DNA from: Chloroflexota bacterium
GTDB lineage: Bacteria > Chloroflexota > Dehalococcoidia > UBA2247 > RBG-13-53-26
DNA length: 6,648 nucleotides
Reading direction: 5' to 3'
Assembly: GCA_003650185.1 (NCBI GenBank)
Contig: QMOF01000128.1
Location: forward strand, 1-6,648
The notes under the pieces were generated by a model. That model was not told where the DNA came from, made no database searches, and was given only the letters and a program-made list of their open reading frames with translations. Shown here in pieces: positions 1 to 5,147 of the stretch. A program made the position numbers and the translations under genes. Every line of letters starts with the position of its first letter. Within the stretch, counting starts at the first letter, position 1.

Positions 1-172
1 ACCCGGCTCACAGACCAGACATGAGCCCCTCAGAGAATGCAGCCGCTTGAGGCCAGAATGATCCGCTGTCAGAAACTACGGTACCCGTTCCGGCAACGCT
101 GATAGCCATGCTGCCCGTTAGCAGGCTTTCCCTAGTTGACTCCGCCAACCCCTCGCCCCTCCGCGCCACGTG

Positions 173-186
173 GTCACCCGGGTAAC
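173..186. promoter_or_regulatory. Near-palindrome GTCACCCGGGTAAC, possible protein-binding site
   Basis: The 14-base sequence GTCACCCGGGTAAC is an inverted repeat with 6 of 7 arm positions matching. It is centred about 57 bases upstream of the transcription start I predict for the dehydrogenase gene, a position where an activator or repressor could bind. No known operator consensus is recognised, and GC-rich DNA yields such palindromes by chance, so this is a weak call. Confidence 0.2.
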
Positions 187-201
187 GGGCATGCCTTCTG
201 C

Positions 202-230
202 TTGCCGCAGGCGCCAGCCTGAGCTACACT
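202..230 (+). promoter_or_regulatory. Candidate sigma-70-type promoter of the short-chain dehydrogenase gene
   Basis: TTGCCG at 202-207 (4 of 6 to TTGACA) and TACACT at 225-230 (4 of 6 to TATAAT) are separated by exactly 17 bases. Transcription would start near 237, giving a leader of about 55 bases before the TTG start codon at 293. The boxes are only moderate, but spacing and placement are right and no better pair was seen in 1-292. Confidence 0.4.
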
Positions 231-240
231 GGGCACAGTG
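227..240. promoter_or_regulatory. Inverted repeat CACTG-GGCA-CAGTG over the -10/start region, possible operator
   Basis: Two perfect 5-base arms, CACTG (227-231) and CAGTG (236-240), flank a 4-base spacer. The repeat overlaps the candidate -10 box (225-230) and the expected transcription start near 237. A dimeric repressor bound here would block the promoter. The arms are short, so chance is a real alternative. Confidence 0.3.
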
Positions 241-275
241 GCCCGGCAGTCCCTCGATTCATGGCAGAGACAACC

Positions 276-284
276 TAAGGAGGT
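276..284 (+). promoter_or_regulatory. Strong ribosome binding site that fixes the TTG start of the dehydrogenase
   Basis: TAAGGAGGT is a full anti-Shine-Dalgarno match ending 8 bases before the TTG codon at 293-295. The nearby upstream ATG at 261 runs into a stop after five codons, so TTG is the natural start. Confidence 0.85.
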
Positions 285-292
285 ACTGAGCA

Positions 293-1051
293 TTGGCAGA
301 CCTTGAAGGCAAGGTAGCCCTGGTAACCGGTGGCAGCTCCGGCATTGGGCGGAGCACAGCGCTGGCCTTTGCCAGGGCAGGAGCAAAGGTGGCTGTGGCA
401 GATGTCGCAGTGGAAGGTGGAGAAGAGACGGCGCGGATGATCAGGGAAATCGGCGGGGAGGCTATATTCGTCCTGACCGATGTGACGCAGTCACACCAGG
501 TCGAGGCGCTGGTCCGGAAGACAGTCGATACCTATGGACGTCTCGACTGCGCCTTCAACAATGCGGGCATCGAGGGCGCGGTCACCTCGACCACGCAGTG
601 CAGCGAAGAGAACTGGCACCGGGTCATGGCCATCAACCTCACGGGTGTCTGGCTCTGCATGAAGCACGAAATAGTCCAGATGCAGAAGCAGGGAGGGGGT
701 GCCATCGTCAACACGTCGTCGATCTCTGGGCTGACCGGGCTGGGCAGCAACCCGGCCTACGTCAGCAGCAAGCACGGCGTCATCGGCCTGACGAGGCTGG
801 CCGCGGTAGAGTACGCCAAGCAGGGAATACGCGTGAATGCGGTGTGTCCGGCTGCCATTGCCACTCCCATGGTCAAGGGACTGGTGGATGCACATCCAGA
901 CATGGAACAGTTCGTCACCGGCATGCAGCCCATGGGACGCCTGGGCACGCCGGAAGAGGTAGCCCAGGTGGTGGTGTGGCTCTGCTCCGATTCAGCCTCA
1001 TTCGTCACCGGGCAGGCCCTGCCGGTTGACGGGGGTATGGTAGCACAGTAG
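293..1051 (+). CDS. Classical short-chain dehydrogenase/reductase (SDR), probably NAD(H)-dependent
   Basis: This is a soluble cytoplasmic oxidoreductase of 252 residues, the usual length of classical SDRs, interconverting an alcohol and a carbonyl group on an unidentified substrate. The Rossmann glycine motif TGGSSGIG is at residues 12-19. Asp37 at the end of the second strand favours NAD(H) over NADP(H). Other landmarks are LTDV at 61-64, NNAG at 89-92, and the catalytic tetrad Asn115, Ser143, Tyr156 and Lys160 (YVSSK). The C-terminal VDGG is at 246-249. The start is TTG, chosen because a near-perfect ribosome binding site precedes it and the fold begins straight after. The gene stands alone on the plus strand, convergent with the six-gene minus cluster. 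FabG-like 3-oxoacyl reductases and sugar or steroid-type dehydrogenases share these motifs, so substrate cannot be read from sequence. All key residues are intact. Confidence 0.93.
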   Translation: MADLEGKVALVTGGSSGIGRSTALAFARAGAKVAVADVAVEGGEETARMIREIGGEAIFVLTDVTQSHQVEALVRKTVDTYGRLDCAFNNAGIEGAVTSTTQCSEENWHRVMAINLTGVWLCMKHEIVQMQKQGGGAIVNTSSISGLTGLGSNPAYVSSKHGVIGLTRLAAVEYAKQGIRVNAVCPAAIATPMVKGLVDAHPDMEQFVTGMQPMGRLGTPEEVAQVVVWLCSDSASFVTGQALPVDGGMVAQ

Positions 1052-1146
1052 GCCTGCCGCTCAAGTGAGGCGGCGATTGCTGTCTGAGGGCCTTCTCAGC
1101 CATACCTGGCTCTTGGCAGAAGCTTGGTCCCTGTTATATCAGTATA
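1052..1146. other. Gap between convergent genes with weak hairpins, no clear terminator
   Basis: The dehydrogenase and the flavoprotein genes end facing each other across about 95 bases. Two small inverted repeats are visible: GCCGCTCA (1056-1063) with TGAGGCGGC (1066-1074, one bulged G), and CTGAG (1084-1088) with CTCAG (1095-1099) around a 6-base loop. Neither is followed by a T-run on either strand, so any termination here is weak, bidirectional or Rho-dependent. Confidence 0.35.
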
Positions 1147-1150
1147 TCAG
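1135..1150. repeat. Short tandem repeat, two copies of TATATCAG
   Basis: TATATCAG occurs twice back to back. The second copy contains the stop codon of the minus-strand flavoprotein gene (TGA, read from 1149 to 1147). It is the most AT-rich spot in the gap between the convergent genes. It is probably incidental. Confidence 0.4.
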
Positions 1151-2490
1151 GCTGCGGCTTTCTTGCTTCTGTGCAAGGCATCACTGGCAGCATCGCTTAT
1201 CTGGTAGGCCAGGGGAGTTGCAGTCAGCCAGGGATGGGTGCCCATGGGGAACATAGCTACCTGCTCGATAGTCATCCCGTTCACTATAGCGGCCGCCATG
1301 AGATTGCCCACCTCGCCAACTGTGGCAACGCAGCAAGCGCAGCCCCCCAGCAACTTGCCTGATCTGCGATCGAACACGAGTTTAACCCTCATCGGCCTGG
1401 CATCAGGCATAGTGCCTGGGTGCTTGGAGGCCGCCTCGGCTTCACCTGTAACCACGCTGTAACCGAGCTTGGCTGCCTGGGCATCGGTCAGCCCGGACAC
1501 GGCAATGGCGGTTTCTCCAACAATCGTTGAGAAAACCCCAATTGTACCGATGTTCCGCCACTGAGGATGATAAAGGTCAGCCGCGGCAATCTTGCCCTCC
1601 CGCGTTGCCACCGATGCCAGGCGCACCGGAACCGGTTGACCGTTGAAGAAGGAGTACTTCTCGGCGCAATCACCAACAGCCAGGATGTCAGGGTCTGTAG
1701 TCCTCTGGAATTCATCAACCTTGATACCACCAGTGGAGCCAATCTCTAGACCGGCTTCCTTGGCTAGCTTGACGTTGGGCACTACCCCAATTCCTACAAT
1801 CACCATATCACAGTTGATGCGCTCACCACTTTCCAGGGTGACGGACTCTACCTTGTCCGTACCGTCAATGGACTTAACGGCATTGCTTGTGATGACTTCA
1901 ACACCTCTCTGTCTCAGGGCCTCCTCGCTTCGAATGCACAGGTCCTCAGGACAGACTAGCTGGAGGCAGTGTTCTAACAGTTCCACTATGGTAACCTCAT
2001 GCCCCCGCTTCCTGCATTCATCCGCAAACTCCGCCCCGATGAAGCCGCCTCCAACAACGACTATGTGGCGGGCGTGGTCCATGGCCGACTCCATCTGCCG
2101 AAGGTAGTCTGCATGCTTCCTTACAAACCAGACGTTCTTCTTGTCTATGCCTGGAATTGGCGGCTGTATAGGATTTGAACCGGTGGCAAGTATCAACTTG
2201 TTGTAGCCAACAACCTCGCCATCACCTAGAGTGACCGTCTTGCCTTTGCGATCGATGGAGACTGCTTCAGCGACCTTTAGCTTGGCCTCACCCAGCAGTT
2301 TATCGGGCATGATGTTCTTCTCCACGGCGCCTAGCGTGCCGTAGATGTAAGGGATACCACATGGGACCACGGCCTCTACTTCTGACCGGATGACGAGTAT
2401 GTCCTTCAATCCGTGGTGTTTCTGGGCACAGATAGCAGCCTGTATTCCTCCAGCGCTGCCTCCGATGATAACTAGCTCAGATTTGACCAT
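1147..2490 (-). CDS. FAD-dependent NAD(P)H oxidoreductase of the CoA-disulfide reductase / NADH oxidase family
   Basis: This 447-residue flavoprotein has the usual length and layout of single-cysteine disulfide reductases. An N-terminal FAD-binding segment (VIIGGSAGG, about 7-15) is followed by the active-site Cys44 in PCGIPY, the position used by CoA-disulfide reductases, NADH oxidases and NADH peroxidases. Then come LATGS at 101-105, the second dinucleotide motif VVGGGFIGAE at 145-154, and Glu170 after the next strand, which favours NADH. The FAD contact AVGDC is at 271-275. A C-terminal dimerisation domain runs from about 325, with HP-LTATP-AY near 419-429. Reactions known in the family are reduction of CoA disulfide or polysulfide, or of oxygen; which applies here is not decidable. 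Oddities are cysteines at 175, 180 and 185 and a CACC cluster at 384-387. The gene is last in the minus cluster, 108 bases after the VOC gene. The site AAAGGAG (2502-2508) lies 11 bases from the ATG, somewhat far. Confidence 0.88.
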   Translation of the reverse strand: MVKSELVIIGGSAGGIQAAICAQKHHGLKDILVIRSEVEAVVPCGIPYIYGTLGAVEKNIMPDKLLGEAKLKVAEAVSIDRKGKTVTLGDGEVVGYNKLILATGSNPIQPPIPGIDKKNVWFVRKHADYLRQMESAMDHARHIVVVGGGFIGAEFADECRKRGHEVTIVELLEHCLQLVCPEDLCIRSEEALRQRGVEVITSNAVKSIDGTDKVESVTLESGERINCDMVIVGIGVVPNVKLAKEAGLEIGSTGGIKVDEFQRTTDPDILAVGDCAEKYSFFNGQPVPVRLASVATREGKIAAADLYHPQWRNIGTIGVFSTIVGETAIAVSGLTDAQAAKLGYSVVTGEAEAASKHPGTMPDARPMRVKLVFDRRSGKLLGGCACCVATVGEVGNLMAAAIVNGMTIEQVAMFPMGTHPWLTATPLAYQISDAASDALHRSKKAAA

Positions 2491-2598
2491 TTTGGGGCTC
2501 GCTCCTTTCTTCGCTAGTCAACGTCGTGGATTAGAGCCGCCAAGACGAACCATAGTTGCAGCCACACGAAGCCCGCTCAGCCCGCGCTTGCTATCTTA
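2491..2598 (-). other. 108-base spacer between the VOC and flavoprotein genes
   Basis: No convincing promoter or hairpin-plus-T terminator is seen on the minus strand. A TTGACT hexamer at about 2516-2521 lies too close to the start codon to serve as a -35 box for this gene. Read-through from the upstream gene is the simplest reading. Confidence 0.3.
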
Positions 2599-3024
2599 TC
2601 AGGCGGCTGGCTTGACCACTTCCACAAACTCAACAATGACGCCGTTGAAAGCCCGGGGCCGGGCGAAGGCAAACTTGGCCCGACCGAACGCCGCATCCAG
2701 CTCGAACGGCGATTCCGGCACGAACTCGATGCCCTGCTGCTTCAGTTGCTTCATCACCTCTTCGATGTCCGACACCGTGAAGCAGATGTGCTGTAGACCT
2801 TCACCGTGGTTCTTGATGAACCTGGCGATCGGCCCCTCAGGGCCGGTCGGCTGTATCAGCTCTAGAAGCATGTTCCCCAGCGATGACAGGCTGTATCTCA
2901 TAGACAGGGGCTCGTAGGTGTCCTCGCCTTCCGAGGCCAGGCCAAACACCTGACCGAACAGCCTTTTAGCTTCTTCCAGATCCTTTACTGCAATGCCTAC
3001 CTTCAGCAGTCCTTCAATACCCAT
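2599..3024 (-). CDS. VOC (glyoxalase-fold) protein resembling methylmalonyl-CoA epimerase, with one metal ligand changed
   Basis: The 141-residue protein has the two-module glyoxalase fold and the length of methylmalonyl-CoA epimerases, which interconvert the R and S forms of methylmalonyl-CoA in propionate metabolism. Family-like segments are VGIAVKDLEEA at 9-19, LELIQPTGPEGPIARFI at 54-70, GEGLQHICFTVSDIE at 74-88 and GVIVEFVEV at 128-136. In characterised epimerases the metal is held by His, Gln, His and Glu. By alignment with the Propionibacterium enzyme these are Lys8, Glu55, His79 and Glu132 here. The first His is lost, although the later His and Glu remain. Activity as an epimerase is therefore uncertain, and a related VOC lyase, isomerase or non-catalytic role is possible. 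It starts with ATG after AAGGGGAG (3029-3036) and follows moaC by 66 bases. The flavoprotein gene downstream belongs to a family that can act on CoA, which suggests a CoA-linked job; that is inference. Confidence 0.8.
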   Translation of the reverse strand: MGIEGLLKVGIAVKDLEEAKRLFGQVFGLASEGEDTYEPLSMRYSLSSLGNMLLELIQPTGPEGPIARFIKNHGEGLQHICFTVSDIEEVMKQLKQQGIEFVPESPFELDAAFGRAKFAFARPRAFNGVIVEFVEVVKPAA

Positions 3025-3090
3025 GGAACTCCCCTTCTAATCTTCGTGTAAGGCGGCGTGCCGGCCCACATAGCTGTCCTCCACCCACCC

Positions 3091-3582
3091 CTATTCAAAG
3101 CTAACTGTGCCGCTCTTGCCACCGCTCTTGCTGGTCAGCCTCACTCCGTCGATCTCCATCCTCTTGTCAACGCCCTTGCACATGTCGTAGATGGTCAGCG
3201 CACCCACGGCGACGGCGGTGAGCGCCTCCATCTCTACCCCTGTCTTACCGGTGCATTTGACTGTGGCCTCAATCTCGACCTTGTCGCCTCCCGGCTGATC
3301 GAGACAGAAGTCCACCTTCACGTCGGTCAGCAGCAGTGGATGGCATAAGGGCAAGAGCTGCGAGGTCTTCTTGGCTGCCATGATACTGGCCACCTGGGCA
3401 GTGGCTAGCACATCGCCCTTGGGTAGTTTCCCCTCGCGAAGCAGCTCCAGAGTGGCCGGCTGCATTCTGACCCAGCCCTTTGCAGTTGCTTCCCGTTCGG
3501 TATCGGGCTTCCCGCCCACGTCAACCATGCGGACTCGGTCTTGAGCCTCCGCCACGATCAGCCCCCGACCTGTGCCATCCAT
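3091..3582 (-). CDS. moaC: Cyclic pyranopterin monophosphate synthase MoaC
   Basis: MoaC converts the MoaA product 3',8-cyclo-7,8-dihydro-GTP into cyclic pyranopterin monophosphate, completing the first stage of molybdenum cofactor synthesis in the cytoplasm. The 163-residue protein carries the family motifs MVDVGGK (19-25), LPKGDVLATAQ (53-63), LCHPL (79-83), TGKTGVEMEALTAV (111-124) and YDMCK (132-136). Lys55, His81, Asp133 and Lys136 correspond to catalytic residues of the E. coli enzyme. The C-terminal SGGKSG is at 153-158. The start is uncertain. The ATG at 3582 overlaps the end of moaA by 25 bases and has a poor ribosome site. A GTG at 3555 (Val10) sits 2 bases after the moaA stop with a GGGGG stretch 6 bases upstream, and would give 154 residues with every motif kept. 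Family N-termini allow either. Coupling to moaA is clear in both cases. Confidence 0.96.
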   Translation of the reverse strand: MDGTGRGLIVAEAQDRVRMVDVGGKPDTEREATAKGWVRMQPATLELLREGKLPKGDVLATAQVASIMAAKKTSQLLPLCHPLLLTDVKVDFCLDQPGGDKVEIEATVKCTGKTGVEMEALTAVAVGALTIYDMCKGVDKRMEIDGVRLTSKSGGKSGTVSFE

Positions 3583-4538
3583 CTATTGTGAGGCAAGACG
3601 CCCTGCGCCATGTTGTGCCCTGCTGGCTTCGAGGCTATTGCCTTGCGGAACAGCCGCTCCACTTCTTCCGTGGAGCCGCCTGCTCTAATAGTTGGCCTCA
3701 AGTCCACCTCCATGTCAGACATCAAACACGGAAGGAGCTTGCCATCAGCGGTGAGGCGGAGACGATTGCACCTGAAGCAGAAATGCTCGCTCACCGGGGT
3801 GATGAAGCCGACGGTACCCTGTACCCCGGGCAGGCTGTAGTACTTCGCTGGCCCGTGTCCCACTGGAGGCAGGCAGGGTTCAAGCTTGCCCAGGGCAGCC
3901 AGCCTTTGCAGCATCTCCTTGGCGGACATGAACTCAGGCTGGAGCATCTTGCCATTCCCGATGGGCATCAACTCGATGAAGCGCACGTGCCAACCCTCTC
4001 TGGTGCGAGACGCGAAGTCGAGGATCTCATCATCGTTGATGCCCTTCATGACTACCACGTTGGTCTTCACGGGCTCCAGTCCCACCCTGCGGGCCTCGTC
4101 AATGCCCTGCAATACGTCCACCAGGTTGTCATAGCCAGTGATCCTCTGGAACCTGTCCTTCCTCAGGCTGTCAAGGCTCACGTTCACCCGCCGCAGCCCG
4201 GCCTCTTTCAAGTCGGCCGCAAAGCGCTTTAGAAGGACACCATTGGTGGTGAGGGAAATATCGTCGATGCCCTCAACCCGAGACAGCATTTCAATCAGCT
4301 TGGTCAACTCCAGCCTTACCAGAGGCTCGCCACCGCTCAGCCTGACCTTGCTGATGCCCACTCGTGCTGCCGCCTGAACCACGACCGTGATCTCCTCATA
4401 GCTTAGAAGGTCGGCGTGCGGCACCAGGTGCACCCCTTCTCGAGGCATGCAGTAGATGCAGCGCAGGTTGCAGCGGTCGGTTACCGATATACGCAGATAG
4501 TTGATGGGGCGCTGGAATGAATCGGAGATACCACTCAC
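3558..4538 (-). CDS. moaA: GTP 3',8-cyclase MoaA (radical SAM)
   Basis: MoaA is a radical S-adenosylmethionine enzyme that rearranges GTP to 3',8-cyclo-7,8-dihydro-GTP, the substrate of MoaC. At 326 residues it is full length. The SAM-binding [4Fe-4S] cluster ligands are Cys23, Cys27 and Cys30 (CNLRCIYC), followed by SGGEP at 68-72. The second, substrate-binding cluster is held by Cys254, Cys257 and Cys271 in HFCFRCNRLRLTADGKLLPC. The protein ends in the double glycine characteristic of active MoaA. The start is GTG at 4538-4536, three bases after the preceding gene's stop, with GGAG inside that gene's last codons acting as ribosome site. The oxygen-labile clusters fit an anaerobic or low-oxygen setting but do not prove it. 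moaB/mog, moaD, moaE and moeA homologues are not in the window, so the rest of the pathway must lie elsewhere. No molybdenum-cofactor riboswitch is possible immediately upstream, because the preceding gene abuts. Confidence 0.97.
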   Translation of the reverse strand: MSGISDSFQRPINYLRISVTDRCNLRCIYCMPREGVHLVPHADLLSYEEITVVVQAAARVGISKVRLSGGEPLVRLELTKLIEMLSRVEGIDDISLTTNGVLLKRFAADLKEAGLRRVNVSLDSLRKDRFQRITGYDNLVDVLQGIDEARRVGLEPVKTNVVVMKGINDDEILDFASRTREGWHVRFIELMPIGNGKMLQPEFMSAKEMLQRLAALGKLEPCLPPVGHGPAKYYSLPGVQGTVGFITPVSEHFCFRCNRLRLTADGKLLPCLMSDMEVDLRPTIRAGGSTEEVERLFRKAIASKPAGHNMAQGVLPHNRWMAQVGG

Positions 4539-4541
4539 TGT

Positions 4542-5147
4542 CTACTCTCCAGAGGCATAATGGGCCAGGAACTCGAGCGCTTTGCGGGCTGCCCTGCCCC
4601 GATGACTCACCCTGTTCTTCTCTTCCATGGAAAGCTCGGCCATAGTCCTATCCAGCTCCGGCACATAGAACACGGGGTCATACCCGAAGCCGGAGGTGCC
4701 TCTTGGCTCAAGAGAGATGATTCCCTCGCACTCTCCCTGGCAGACCCTGAGCAACTCTGGACCCGAAGCCACAGCTATGACGCACCTGAAGCGCGCCGAG
4801 CGTTTCTCCCAAGGGACACCCTCCAGGCGGGACAGTAGAAGCGCTATCCGTTCGGCGTCTGATGCATTCTCACCTGCATAGCGAGCAGATAGAGAGCCGG
4901 GCTCGCCTCCCAGCGCATCAACCTCGAGCCCCGAGTCGTCCGCCAAGACAAGAAGGCCGCTGGCGGCAGCGTAGCCCAAGGCTTTCAAACGGGCGTTCTC
5001 TTCGATTGTGTGTCCTGTCTCTTCTATCTCTGTACTCACGTTCTGCTCGGCCAGAGTGGTCAGCTCTATCGGCGCATCTTTGAACAAGAGAGAGTACTCT
5101 TCGGCCTTGGCCCGGTTTCTGGTAGCCAGGACGACCTTGAGCCTCAC
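4542..5147 (-). CDS. rdgB: XTP/dITP pyrophosphatase, RdgB/HAM1 family
   Basis: This house-cleaning enzyme hydrolyses deaminated purine nucleoside triphosphates (ITP, dITP, XTP) to monophosphates plus pyrophosphate, keeping them out of nucleic acids. The 201-residue product matches the family's length of about 200. The N-terminal substrate loop is ATRNRAK (8-14), with Lys14 conserved. The metal and catalytic segment ADDSGLEVDALGGEPG runs from 69 to 84, with Asp71 matching E. coli Asp69. SARYAG is at 87-92, the base-recognition motif FGYDP at 154-158 and SHRGRA at 181-186. It starts with GTG at 5147-5145, overlapping the previous gene's TGA by four bases (GTGA), the classic sign of translational coupling. 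Its end supplies the ribosome site of moaA. RdgB acts on purine triphosphates and MoaA uses GTP, so the link may be more than convenience, but that is speculation. Confidence 0.96.
   Translation of the reverse strand: MRLKVVLATRNRAKAEEYSLLFKDAPIELTTLAEQNVSTEIEETGHTIEENARLKALGYAAASGLLVLADDSGLEVDALGGEPGSLSARYAGENASDAERIALLLSRLEGVPWEKRSARFRCVIAVASGPELLRVCQGECEGIISLEPRGTSGFGYDPVFYVPELDRTMAELSMEEKNRVSHRGRAARKALEFLAHYASGE

Noticed and set aside
1..170. Possible tail of a gene entering from the left edge
   Set aside because: The three plus frames close within the first 60 bases or so, and none shows a recognisable protein end. I see no gene here.
491..895. 134-codon minus-strand frame opposite the dehydrogenase
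   Set aside because: It is wholly inside a confident SDR gene, has a composition typical of an antisense shadow and carries no domain.
2541..2590. GCCCGC repeats as a terminator after the VOC gene
   Set aside because: The repeats are direct instead of inverted (GCCCGCTCAGCCCGC), so they form no stem, and no T-run follows.
3480..4232. 250-codon open frame on the plus strand opposite moaA/moaC
   Set aside because: It lies antisense to two genes with complete motif sets, shows no recognisable domain, and is the kind of shadow frame expected in GC-rich coding DNA.
4539..4560. Molybdenum-cofactor riboswitch before moaA
   Set aside because: Only 3 bases separate moaA from the preceding gene, so there is no leader to hold one, and the operon leader at 6239-6341 shows no such fold that I can recognise.
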